From Ctena decussata (Eukaryota > Mollusca > Bivalvia > Lucinida > Lucinidae), in assembly GCA_963989385.1 (NCBI GenBank), contig OZ022513.1, positions 23,563,928 to 23,627,927 on the forward strand: a stretch of DNA of 64,000 nt, given 5' to 3'. The notes under the pieces were generated by a model. It did no database searches, was not told the DNA's origin, and saw only the letters and a list, made by a program, of their open reading frames with translations. The translations under genes and the position numbers were made by a program. Below are positions 23,225 through 34,650 of this stretch, in pieces; within the stretch, counting starts at the first letter, position 1; each line of letters starts with the position of its first letter.

Positions 23225-23485
23225 GGCATGCATGACGTCATGACGTTGCTGACGTCCAATCAGGTCGTAGAGAGCCATTGTTTGTTTTGACGTCATTGAC
23301 GTCGCGTGTCTCAATGTAATTATTGGAATATAAACTACATTACGTTCCAATGGTTCACTATAGGGCTTTTCAGTAAATACGCCAAGAATGTAAATATTCT
23401 CAAATAATTCCATCAGCCAATGAGAAGCGACGTCACGTAATGTCACGTCGCAAATTTTTGACGTTATCCAATCAGACGTCGCGTT
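23225..23485. promoter_or_regulatory. Cluster of GACGTC (CRE) and CCAAT motifs
   Basis: Six GACGTC hexamers fall within ~250 bp, two of them as the full palindrome TGACGTCA (about 23231 and 23289). Three CCAAT boxes accompany them (TCCAATCAGG near 23250, GCCAATGAG near 23414, TCCAATCAGA near 23468). CREB/ATF and NF-Y are the known binders. It could be a promoter, or simply another motif-rich mobile element. No gene start was found next to it. Confidence 0.4.
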
Positions 23486-24884
23486 ACATACGAAAGTGCA
23501 TTAGAATAAATATTTCTTTGTGTACCCCATCTTTAGAGGACTTTATTTTTGTATACCCCATAAAATATATTTTATGAACCTATTGTGATGATTATAATCT
23601 CTAGTATGGGACGTATGGACGAATGGGGTGTGGGAGAGGGGAGTGTGGGAAAGGTTGGGGGGGGGGGTCAAACATGTTTAGCTACGAAATAAGAAAAAAA
23701 TCACAGAAAGAACATTAAAACCAAACTAAATGCGAATGGGGAAATAACTCCATTATTTTCTTTTTTGCCTCCCTTCTAAATTTGAATCAGCTCTTAAAGA
23801 AATTTGTGCAGTCTCCTTAAAGCAAATTCTTTACTTTAACAGCGGACCCGAATTTAGAAGGGCCTCTTTGTCCTTGGAGCAAACAAGAATTTGCAAAAGT
23901 TTTAGCCTTTTCTAAAAATGGCGGAAAACACTGGGAATGTGTTTATACCACTTACATGGACCACTGTATAGTGAATATCTAATGACATAGAATGCACTAT
24001 ATGGGTCGCACTTCTTTGGCAATTACTCGTTGGCATAGCTGATCAGATTTGTTAAAGAAGAATTTAGCTGACATAAAATTCTTGTTTTGTAAAAGGTTCA
24101 TTAATGTAGGAGGCAGTTAAATTGAATCAAGTATAGCATGAGCACGTCTAAGAAAGATTTCTGATTGTGACGTGGGGCAGGAAAAGACAGTTTTATTGTC
24201 GTATCTTGCCATTAGTGTCAATTTATTTGTTCCATCAACGAAGCCGTGGTATCTTTTCAAACGGTTTCGTCCATCCGTCCCTGAAAAGTAATTTGAGTGC
24301 CACCACCTCGCGTTAAAAGTCTATTCGCACCCAAAGCATTACAAGCGTATAAAATACACATATTAATATTACGATCAACAGCTAGTAATAGAACGCACCA
24401 ATGCTTACAGTAAGAGGAAACTAATCACAAATGCACGTTGAAATACGTTTTGACAGCTATGATTCTTTACACACTTCTCCGCTTTGTTATAAGTAAAACT
24501 TTTTAACTGAGACAGCCGAAACGAATGGTTGGTCCGACAGCTTTTCCAGCTGATTGTCTGCCGCCTCTCTCGTCACACCCGAGTTTAGTTTAATTCTGCT
24601 TGAATTTGACTGTATTGCAGTCTATTGTCCCGCCTGAGACAGGCAGAAGGGAGACATAGGCGTTACAGTTTCGAGTGCTGATATGGGAGTCGAGGGCTGA
24701 TATGGGAGTCGAGAGTTAATACGGAGTATGATATGCAAATTGCTATTATCATAATCTATTTATCATATCTTTTTAATGTGACCAAAATTTTCCTGTTTGA
24801 TTAATGCAAATTATATTTTTAATGAAAAGAACAGAATGAACGCCGAGCGCTCCGAATGTGGTGATGTGGCCTTTTCGCCCTAGG
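23486..24884. other. No recognisable gene
   Basis: A G-rich run is at about 23655-23667, and a weak family B relative at 23715-23890. No coding frame supported. Confidence 0.45.
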
Positions 24885-25022
24885 GATGATATGGGTCACG
24901 TGGGGTGTGATAAGGATGATATGGGTTTTTCTCCCTAGGGAGAGATAAGGGTTTTGGCCACGTGGGGTGTGATACGGATGTTATGGGTTCTTCTCCCTAG
25001 GGAGTGATATGGGTTTGGGCTA
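24885..25022. repeat. Two-unit 62-bp tandem repeat with CCTAGG palindromes
   Basis: CACGTGGGGTGTGATA occurs at about 24898 and 24960, each followed by ATGGGTT..TTCTCCCTAGGGAG. The TCCCTAGGGA palindrome and CACGTG E-box recur once per unit. GATATGGG phrases extend the pattern upstream to about 24680. Confidence 0.7.
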
Positions 25023-25654
25023 TTTTTTGAGCGATACGGCCTTCGAGATATGCAGTCCTGATACGTGCATGAAAGTGTTGCCTGTATCGCATATGTAAAA
25101 AGAACGTATTTTCTAGTAAGTATATGATAAATGTATATATTCTTTACATCTTAGGAGCACGTAGAAACTAAAACCAATCAAAAACTTATGTTTAACTAAC
25201 AATACCATAGCTAAAAATCTAAATTCACGACTTTAAACCACTGTTGCAAAAAGAGATACATAATTCGAGTAATATCAAAATTTTCAAAATTTTCAGAAGA
25301 AAGAAGGCATCATTTCTGACCCCCTGTTTGCTTCTTCGTAAGATATAGACCTTCAAAAGTGGGATCTAGTCTTAAATATGCCCTTAGGCGATCAGGTTCT
25401 TGGCTTTCAGAGTTGTTACCCACTGGGGAAAATGAAATGTCAGAGTTGTTCCTCCTAAATATGTACCTAATAATCTAAATATGAAATTTTTTGCCTGCCA
25501 TGGGAAATAAAGGCAATAGGAACTCCTCGGCCAATTCCGTGGATTCTCGGACCGACCGCGCGGTTTTCCGAACGAAAAGAAAGGCTTTCTAGCAGTAAAT
25601 AAACTGTTTGTCACTGGTGTCTTAAGGAATATGGGTTCACCGCCATGTATAATT
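25023..25654. other. No recognisable gene
   Basis: Possible decayed family B fragment near 25315-25395. No gene supported. Confidence 0.4.
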
Positions 25655-26005
25655 GAGCTGCGACACAATAAAACCAACAAAGTGGCATGTACGCCCAGCA
25701 AATACTCCGATCAGGGAGAAGAACTCGATAAGCACATCGCTTCCGTTCTAATCCCATAGCTTTGTACTGATATCCTACTTGTTTATGTATGTATATATGT
25801 TAACTGAATAAGCTAAATAAATATGTTTAAACAAAATTCTCAGATCAGACTGAGCATCAGCCCAGTCTGCTCAGAGTCTCCGCTTCCCGCATGGAACTAG
25901 CTTAGACCTTTACCTACCCTTAAAGCGCGGGGACGGATGCACAGGCTGATCTGAGACTTCTCTGGCAGCACATGCCACATTGTTGGTTTTGCCATGCCAT
26001 GGCTC
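25655..26005. mobile_element. Family P palindromic MITE, copy 9, interrupted
   Basis: GAGCTGCGACACAAT at the left and GCCATGGCTC at the right. About 135 bp of foreign sequence (25711-25845) splits the left arm, and the right arm also has a deletion (TTAAAGCGCGGGGACGGATG). A diverged, older copy. Confidence 0.78.
25711..25845 (+). mobile_element. Short insertion inside MITE copy 9
   Basis: AT-rich, ending in TAAATAAATATGTTTAAAC after a TATGTATGTATATATG run, which looks like the 3' end of a LINE. Its first part (GAACTCGATAAGC) recurs at about 34708-34720, so it is probably a dispersed element. No target duplication is clear. Confidence 0.4.
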
Positions 26006-26270
26006 ATATATATTACCAACAATTGTCAGTAATTCACGAACTATTGATTTCTGACACTGATACTTAACGTTCTTTGACAAAGAAAGCTATTATAAAGATA
26101 TATTAACCCAATGCGGCTTCCTAACTGGCGAATGTGAGAAACATTTGTGGTAATAATTAGATTTCTTATTGATTAGTTCAATTTCGCAACGAAAGGGTCA
26201 AACAACTTGTTCCTGATGATAGTTTCTACTTAATTAATATTACAGGGTCCAAGGATGTGCACATGCATAT

Positions 26271-26506
26271 GAGCCGCGACACGAGAAAACCAACAAAGTG
26301 GGTGTGCGCCCAGCGCAGACTCAGATCAACCTGGGCATCAGTCTAGTCTTATCAGACTCTTCGCTAAGCGATTATAGGGTAGCTAAGGGTCTAAGCTACC
26401 TTCATACGGACAGCGAAGACTCTAATCAGACTGGGCGGATGCCCAGGCTGATCTGAGTCTGCGCTGGGCGCACAACCACTTTGTTGTTTTTCTCGTGTCG
26501 CGGTTC
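26271..26506. mobile_element. Family P palindromic MITE, copy 10
   Basis: GAGCCGCGACACGAG to GTGTCGCGGTTC, full 236 bp and in the inverted orientation (centre AGCTAAGGGTCTAAGCTACC). Only 265 bp from copy 9. No perfect target duplication. Confidence 0.88.
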
Positions 26507-26799
26507 AATTATGATTATTGTTACTCGGCTTCTGGTTTCAGCTTTGTCACTATAAAGTACATTGTAAATCATTTGTTATTTAATGAGTAAGCTAGTTACG
26601 TCTACTCATTAAAGACATGGTAATTCTTGAAGGATACGGCGTTATGTTAAGGTCATGACCTCTTGTTGGTAATTTCGTGTAGTTGCTTTACTGACAGTCT
26701 TTTGAGCTTCATGTCAACCGTGCACGTCATCTAAGATTGCCTCAGATGACCTCTGACTGTTGTAATGTTAATTTGCTTATAAAGAAAAAACCTTTTTTC

Positions 26800-27720
26800 T
26801 TTGTTTAGCTATACAAAAAAGTTGAAAAAGGGCCATAACTCCAACAGTAATTGGCGGATTTTACCCGAATTGAACCTGACTTGTATTTCATAATTATATA
26901 TATGTGTATAAAATATGAATCCAATACATTGATTTTTTCAAAAGATAACGAACGGAAACCATTTTTTTGTACAAAATGAAGTCGGAAAATGGCCATAACT
27001 CCCATAATAATTGACGGAATTTACCCTAAATCGAACTTTACCTGTATTTTCTGATTATATACCTGCGTATAAAATATGACTTCAATACACTTATCTTTAC
27101 AAAAGATAATGAACGGAAACCATTTTATACAAAATGAAGTCGAAAAAGAGCCATAATTCCCACAATAAAAGACGGGTTTTATTCTTAATCGAACTGGACC
27201 TGTATTTTATGATAATATACCTATGTATAAAATATAAATTCAATACTCCAATGGTTTCAAAAGATAATGAACGGAAACCATTTTTCATACAAAATGAAGT
27301 CGAAAAAGGGCCATAGCTCCCACGATAATAGACGGATTTTATCCTAAATCGAACTTGACCTGTATTTTATGATTTTATACCTGTGTATACAATATAAATT
27401 TAATACACCAATGCTTTCAAAAGATAATGAACGGAAACCATTTTTTCATACAAAATGAAGTCGAAAAAAGGGCCATAACTCCCAGAATAATAGACGGATT
27501 TAACCCTAAATCAAACTTGACCTGTATTTTATAATTATATACCTGTGTATAAAATATGATTTCAATATACCTATGCTTACAAAAAACATCGAACGGAAAC
27601 CATTTTCGTACGGGATGTACAGGACAGGATAGGACTGGACAGAACGTACGTACGGACAGCGGTGATACTATATGCCCCCCCCCCCCCATTAAAATGGCGG
27701 TGGCATAAAAACAACAACAG
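26800..27720 (+). mobile_element. Pearl/HINE-like element with five ~160-bp tandem units
   Basis: CGAACGGAAACCATTTT phrases near 26949, 27111, 27269, 27429 and 27591 mark ~160-bp units that also contain GGCCATAACTCC and CCTGTATTTTATGATT. The array is followed by GGACAGGATAGGACTGGAC and GTACGTACGGACAGC, then a C tract (about 27667-27680) and ATGGCGGTGGCAT. Tandem core followed by a GGAC-type repeat fits the pearl layout. The left boundary is uncertain. Confidence 0.65.
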
Positions 27721-29665
27721 AAATTGGACTTACGTTTAGAAACCGAAAATTTCAAGTATCCCTTATAGCTAAATCGGTTACTCTAGAGGCAAGTTAATTT
27801 TTCAAAATCACTGTTAAAATAGACCTTGAGCTGACCATAGACCCCCTCCCCCCAGGGGGAGTTTCGTACACTATGATTTTCTGAAACTACATTATATAAG
27901 AAATAAAATGACACATGTAAGCCCTCTGTACGTTGGGGCGTTAACGTGTAACGTCAACGTAAATTACACTACCCAAATTTACATATTCACGTTATAATAA
28001 AAAATACACATTGGTATACACATGTTAGTATTCGCCCTAAATAAGGTTGGGTTGTGTCTGCTAGTACATAAATCGCTGTTTCAAGGTAATTGACATGGTC
28101 AGGGATAAGTTGACTAACCCGTATATCGTAGTTTACATTGTATTTGACGTTTTTCCCCTTCAGTGTCTAAACACATGTAATATAAGGAGCAAATTGTAAG
28201 AATTGAAGTGAAGAGAAAAGTTTTTGTCATATATATGACTGTTTCAATATTCTAGTATAAAAAACAAACAAACTCAAGTCTTACAAAATTCGTCAGCAGT
28301 CACGATAAATATGTAACGTATATAACCACAACAAAAATTCGGGAAAAAAACAACCAGACTAAATCGCTGAATTGGTGGACTGAAGTTTATACGTGCTCAA
28401 TCAATCTTCTTTGGTTCATGCCCAGCTTAGATAAGTTCGGCAGCAGTGAGCAGTGGATATATTAAATGTGGACAGAAACAATCTTATTTTTGAAGAATTT
28501 AACCTACAAAATGACGAGAAAAACTAAGAAAGCCAACATCAGCTGCATTTTATTTTCAATGTTATCTGTATTATGTCTTAAGTAGACACTGATGTATATG
28601 TAAATATGGAGAAACGCCATTGTTATGTGTCCTCAAACTATAAAAAAAAAACACATCGGATAGTGTATATTTGAAAAGCAATCTAACAGTAACGTTATGT
28701 TACATAATTGTATTATGTCCGGGGGGGGGGGGGGAATAAGATTTGGGAGTCATCTGTTATCAAAAATTTAGTTCCCGGGCGATATGAATTATTAATTGCT
28801 GTAGTATTAGCTTACCACTGGTAGTCAGATGGCAAATTTAGCTCTTTGAAATACACAAGAGCTCAGCAAGACGCACATAGATTGTTATAGCTGATTAGAA
28901 GCAGTTCGACTTTGCCTTCTATTCAGTTTCACTTAAAAGTGACTCATAAAAATGACGTTTTTTAATTCTATGCATAGAATGAAATAAGTATAAGTTGATA
29001 TAAGCTGCATCTGATTAATATTTAGGTTTTCATCATGATGGGGATAAAACCAATTTCGCTACCTGTGCTGTTGGCTGAGCCATTTAATTACCCTACAAAC
29101 AAATATGCAACTGTGACTGCCAGCGGAGGCAATCAAAAGCAGTACCAACTCTGCCAACAGGGATTAACACCATTTTTGCTATGCTGTCAGTCGAATCGTC
29201 AGCCACGAGCCTCTTTGCATAGTAACTGTTTTATATAGGTTAGCAAATGTGTGTGGCTCCCGTGATCATAACTTACATGTTAATTTGTGATCTACGTGAT
29301 CTGTTTAATGCAGCTCCTGGCCATCAAATACATTACAAACTATTAACAATGTGAAAAATTGAGGTTGATAGAAAGTGACATACTTTATAACGCATACAAC
29401 ATTCTGTCATCAGCCTGTTCAGAGTTTTATTTTTCATTATGTTGTTACAAATATTTAACTGGTCAGGTAATTTTGCAAACCCCATGATTTTATTCCCACT
29501 TTTGTACTATCAAGGACTAAAGGTGTTATGAAATACAAATTTCAGTCAGACAACTTTTCAATATGTAAGCAACTAAAATTGTTGTTTGGATATTGCCCAA
29601 ATGCTGTATTCTCTAAAGGTATGAATTATATTTGGACAAAGATGATAAGATAAGCAGTAAGGAAT
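27721..29665. other. No recognisable gene
   Basis: AT-rich; a G tract at about 28721-28734 and scattered A tracts. No supported frame. Confidence 0.5.
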
Positions 29666-29679
29666 CATAAATAAGCAGT

Positions 29680-29961
29680 TTGTTTGATGTCGGATTAAAA
29701 TTTCTTTTACACCAAGGCCTATCGGAACCAGAATTTTATGGTGACTTAGTATACAAATTCAAAAAGATTAAGAGTAGGACTGATTTTTCTGATCAATTCC
29801 GAAAAATAATAATACGTCACAAACGTATTGGCTATAATTTAAATGTTATGCGACAGTCTGCATGCTTAGTGATTAACCCAATCACGGTTGATAGCTTTGC
29901 TGCACTCTTTAATTGCACACCGGGGGATCGGTCGTCAGACTCTATGATGGCCCCGACCTAA
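29680..29961 (+). pseudogene. C-terminal coding relic of a bivalve mobile element
   Basis: Open for 93 codons with no ATG start, ending at TAA. Residues 10-30 read LHQGLSEPEFYGDLVYKFKK, followed by FSDQFRKIIIRHKRIGYN and a C-terminal MRQSACLVINPITVD segment. I associate this type of segment with ORFs of bivalve retroelements, but cannot name the clade and see no RT catalytic motif. Upstream sequence has stops in the frame, so this is a truncated piece. A host-gene exon is the less likely alternative. Confidence 0.45.
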
Positions 29962-30195
29962 AGCTATATATTTTAGTTGGTTGGGGCCGGAGCCTTTTTG
30001 TCTGTTGCTTGGTCCACCGGGGCTCAACTGGTGACCTTCTTTTGCTTCAGATTTCCAGTGGGGTTGTTTGGCAGGACAGGGATCTCCACCTGTCAGACGG
30101 CCCGTTGTATCTGTTGAGTCCTCGTCTTTGCTTTTTCATGGTGTTGCAATTGGATTTATGTGTTTACCGTGATGATTCATTGACGAGTTAGAGGG

Positions 30196-30574
30196 TTATC
30201 ATGCGAACCGAACAACCAACTAAATGTTTTGTACCACTTCAGAAACTGAGGGTGAGGTTGGGCCTGTAAAATCGATTTAAGCCCCCCAGTAATTCATTAC
30301 TGACCGTTCCAAGGCGGTAGTTCTGTTGTGGTTCTCTGTTGCCTGTTTTTGGTGTCAGAGTTTCTGTGATGTTTTACCTTATGTATGTTCTTATTATTTT
30401 TGGTTCGGTTTGGGTTGCTGAGTGGCCACCTTTTGGGAACAAGCTGCTCACTCGGTTGGCCATATGTTCTCTGTATCTTGATTATTTGTAATCTTAGTTG
30501 TTTCCAGCTATGGTTTGAGGGCTGGATTTGGATTTTGATTGTTTCAGTTCCTGGTCTTTGCATACTTTTTACTT
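30196..30574 (+). mobile_element. Family A unit, copy 2
   Basis: Same 5' start (TTATCATGCGAACCG) and 3' end (CATACTTTTTACTT) as copy 1, with about three substitutions in 380 bp. The minus-strand 88-codon frame spans 30563-30297, with one amino-acid change from copy 1 (NNKNIH for NNNNIH). Flanks differ from copy 1. Confidence 0.75.
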
Positions 30575-32877
30575 GTATCCATATTTATTGCTAAAAAGTA
30601 AACAATATGGTAATACACGGTCACAGAGATCAAATGTAGTAAGTTATTTAGGTTAGCCCTTCCTTGACATGCATAGGTATGCACTATTTCTATTGTTTGA
30701 TTATTAGCTCTTTAGAAATACTGCATTACTAGTTAAGGATATCGAGAATGAAGAATCCATAAACTCGCAATGAATACGTCGTATACATTACTTGTTCGGT
30801 CTTTTTTCTCTCTTTTTTTTCTCAATATTATGCTGCAAAGCATAGCTACAGTGTAGGCGAATACATTCTGGAGGAGAACAACTAAGATTTGCTCATAAAT
30901 ATCTGAACAGCGATGACAAACATTAATATATTCTGTCATTTTCCTTTGCCATTTCATTATGTGTGTAGAGCTACTGAAACACTGTCCCTGGGAAAAATAT
31001 CATTTTTTTGTCCAACTAAACGTATCTTTATGTTCTTTGGTGAATAGATGCTTTTTAAGTTAATAGATGGTTGAATGTAGTTAGATTATTTAAGAGATGA
31101 TTGAATGTAGTTAGACTTTAAAGAGAAAGAAACAAAAGCATAGACATATCATCTTAAACATAGCATTTATAGATTGCTACAGTATACAAGTAAACTGCCA
31201 GTGTCTCTTTTCTGTATTAAATGTTTCTGATACTATTCTCCCAAACTCCTGGTTGACACATCATTGTTAGTTACATAAATGAACTAAATAAAGCAATGTA
31301 TTGGCACTACCATTAACTATTTTCAAAAGTTTGTTTCTTAATTGTAACTAAGCAATGTTGTTGCCCTTGGTTACGTAAAATATACGATAGTCTTACAAAA
31401 GTAAGTATACCCTGCCAGCAAATATCTACATTAGCTTTGATGCAGAACTGTATTTGGCTTAAGTTTTCAAACTTCAGGTTTACCGTTCTGCTTTATAGTT
31501 TTTTCAATGTGCACATTAAAACTATACCAAATCCTGTCAATAATCGAGGTGCTACTCCATTTTGCATTGTTAATTACGGATTATTTTATAATTTTATACT
31601 AAACACGTCAAAAGCGCTTAGCTTTTAATGTTATCAAACTGTTTATATATCATTTTATTCGAGCCCTATATGCAAAATCTATGCTGGCTTATCTGCGGCT
31701 TTATCTTTTTTTATCTTTTCTGATGTGGTATTTTGTTTATTTATGTTTTTATTTTTCTTCTTCTTATTTTTTTTTATTTTCTTCATTGTGTATAACAAAA
31801 TTTCACGTATGTTACTGTCTTTAGAACTAACTCAAATGTACAAATTGTAAAGAAACAAACTGGGCAATGCCATTATGAAATACTTTCATCTTTGATATAA
31901 AAACAAAGTAAACAGCAAAGAACCGTTTTACATATGCAGAATATGCCCATAACATTACAATTTGAAGTATACTGTGTTTAATCACGTATAAAACACACCT
32001 CATGAATCCCTTAAAGTAATAATTGAGTTAGTGTTGCTAGGTCCAAGTACACAATATAACATAAAAACACAGAAACTTATAAGTGTTATTGTTTTTTATG
32101 TGACAGTGGGAAAAACCTGATTAAAGGTATTATGATGAAATTTAAATGTTAATGTTATTTACGTTACTACTAGTAATAGCTTATCATAGAAAATAAACCA
32201 GAATGCACTTTTCTTTAACATTAAAAGATTCTTTTACGAAGAAACTGATACCAACGAAAATAAAATGATTCTATCTTCAAATTGTATGAGTTTAACAAAA
32301 ATAGCCCTTGGTAACGTATATAATCCATCATTATGGCCGACTAAAATGCGTTCAAAATATTGTGGAACTGTTCTTTGCTGCTTAGATAGGCTGGCATATT
32401 CAATATTACCTTTTACTGTTGTTTTTTAATTCATACAGTGTAGTTCAAGCACTTGAATTACACAGAAAGTGATAATTGTAATATGGAACATTTATAAGGG
32501 AGTACTGTGTTCAACATACTATTTCTCCCAAAGTACACAAGATAGGATAATAAATTTTGCAGATCTAAAAAGACTAATAAATTGTCTTAAACACAGTAAC
32601 AAACATATGGTATAACATTAAAGGACTAACTTACAAAAAGAAAGTATTTTGGATGGAAATAACAATTTTAATGGAGTGTAAAGACAAATGTCACGTATAT
32701 TACACCATGTAGGCTAAAGTGACCTTTCAAATATCCTAACTTTTAGCTACTGGATTGTTCTATTAGACTCTACTATAATTTTAGACATAGGAAAGTGACT
32801 TCTATTTTTTTTTATAAATTTTGATAATTTTTTCATTCGGTTAACCATGGATGTCTTTCGTAAGCCTTTGTTAATTA
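30575..32877. other. No recognisable gene
   Basis: Strongly AT-rich and unique-looking. A 29-bp direct duplication (GATGATTGAATGTAGTTAGA-like) lies at about 31067-31120. Nothing else supported. Confidence 0.5.
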
Positions 32878-33415
32878 CACAACCCGCAGGTTTGCACTAT
32901 AATCACTGTGCGAGTCCGTCCGTCCGTCCGTCCGTTATCAGTTAGCGAAAACGCTTATAACTCTTGAACCGCATCCTATATTTTGATAAAATTTTGCATA
33001 CTTATACATGTCAACATTATCTAACGACTCGCATGCATAACCGTGTTTTTTGATGGACGAGGCTTTGCTGAGCACAAGTTGAAAATTTACGGTCAAGTAG
33101 TGAAAATGCTCATAACTCATATATGGTTCAAATTTTGTATACTTATGTATTTTAACACTGTGACGAAAGTCTAAACAGTATTGCACGACCCACAGATGTG
33201 CTTTTTAATCGCTGTGCAAGTCCATCAGTCTGTTTGTCCTTCCGCTGTAGTCAGTGAGTGAAATTGCTCATAACTCTTAACCACATGGTGTAGTTTGATA
33301 AAGATATGCATCATTCTACAAGAAATGACCAATTTCATTTCCATACATTCCTCCTGGCACCAGAAACTGATTATTAAACATTCACCACGGGTTGTGCACA
33401 TTACCATCAGTTGTT
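32878..33415 (-). mobile_element. Pearl/HINE-like element, copy 2 of the 16189 family
   Basis: Starts with ACACAACCCGCAGGTTTGCA, then (GTCC)n, then GTTATCAGTTAGCGAAAACG as in copy 1. A second left-end-like segment at about 33181 is followed by the far end CACCACGGGTTGTGCACA at about 33383. CACAACCCG at the start and CGGGTTGTG at the end are exact complements, giving clear subterminal inverted repeats. Fewer core units than copy 1. Confidence 0.68.
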
Positions 33416-33652
33416 TATGTATATATTTCTTTCCCTTTTGGTTTTGATGGCAGGGTGTTACTTTGAAGGTTTGTTATTGTAATGATTTGGGAAATTGTCA
33501 TTTTTTGTTTGCAATAACACTCAAAAATACCAAAATTTATCACAATAAATCTATTAAATTATACCTGATTCACAGTGTGTGCAATTTGTAACAGGGGGTA
33601 AACAATGCAGCTTTTTTGTTCATTTACCTTTGACCTTTGCGTTTATTATATA

Positions 33653-33867
33653 CAGTCAGCTCTCAATATTTCGAACACTGATATCTTAAAGTACTCTCTT
33701 ATATCAAAAGAATACAGTTTGGACATATCACCTATTTTTTTATAATTCAACTCCAATTACCTCAAACTACTGATATATCAAAGTTAATTTTCTGGGACCA
33801 GAAAATTAACTTTGACATATCAGGAGTTTGGGATAGAATTTGACCTTGAGATCTCGATAGCTGACTG
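33653..33867. mobile_element. TA-flanked 215-bp MITE, copy 1
   Basis: CAGTCAGCTCTC at the left, GATAGCTGACTG at the right, TA on both sides. Internally ATATATCAAAGTTAATTTTC pairs with its complement around TGGGACCAG. A copy of identical length lies at 54116-54330. TA duplication and CAGTC termini suggest a Tc1/mariner-type mobiliser. Confidence 0.85.
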
Positions 33868-34319
33868 TATGAGATTTCAAAGCATGCTCCTCAACATATA
33901 TCAAAATGTACAAAATAAAGAAAAGAAGCTGTTCGATAAAAGATATGTTCAAGAGTTTGTAATTTTGTTGACCCATTATTCTGTGAACAGGTGAATAGCC
34001 GTTATGAAATAAAATATTTAAGAGAAATGCCTGAGACAAATTGAACAATAATTATTTCTGACTGTCAAAGACTTCTAAAAGCTATCAAAGGGACTGAGTG
34101 ATAATATGCTGAGTGATAATATGAACACTGCACAATATATCATATTATGACGCTTGACCGTCAAAATAATAACTATTCAATATCTCAAGTAAATAATTCG
34201 TAGACTGTAAAATAATGTTTAGACGAGGTGATAGACAGACGGGTAGAAAGGCGATTCTTATATCAAAATACTACCTTATTGATATGTAAAGGTATTAAAT
34301 CATCTGGTATAAATCAAAA
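33868..34319. other. No recognisable gene
   Basis: No supported feature beyond a short GAGTGATAATATG duplication near 34097. Confidence 0.4.
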
Positions 34320-34650
34320 TCTTAAAGAGTTCCTTCAAGACCAGAGAATACATTCAGAAGAAGGAACGTGGGTCAGACTACGTAGTTTCGGCTAATAAAT
34401 CCTCTTCAGTGACCCTGACAATATCTGGTGACGAAACCAGACAAATTCAAACTGTGATTTCTTAATCTAAATTGGACAGTCGACTCAAAGACTGATTAGT
34501 ATCAAAAAGTGTCCAAATAATATATAAAATGATGGTTTAGAACATGAGTATAAAGCAATCTAAAATTTCAGATTTCTCAGAATATATCCTTTGATCCCAA
34601 AAGGTCGAAAATAAAATATAATCTGCACTATGGATGATGTACGGGGAGAC
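34320..34650. repeat. Dispersed family C, copy 2
   Basis: Collinear with parts of 14836-15255 (ACATTCAGAAGAAGGAACGTGG, ATCAAAAAGTGTCCAAATAATA, ATATATCCTTTGATCCCAAAAGG). The end GATGTACGGGGAGAC recurs inverted at about 52667-52681. Function unknown. Confidence 0.5.

Larger units (their letters stand above)
29666..30574 (+). mobile_element. Candidate LINE copy: coding relic plus 3' region ending in family A
   Basis: The coding relic at 29680-29961 is followed by ~230 bp of GC-richer sequence (GGTTGGGGCCGGAGCC..), which runs straight into family A copy 2. The family A 3' end is fixed in all copies. I therefore infer that this is the longest copy of one non-LTR element and that the other three are its 5'-truncated relatives. 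The junction at 30196, where copies 1 and 2 part, could also be a simple insertion site. Confidence 0.45.

Noticed and set aside
23159..23446. Minus-strand 95-codon frame
   Set aside because: No recognisable domain; it overlaps the CRE/CCAAT motif cluster and reads through palindromic sites.
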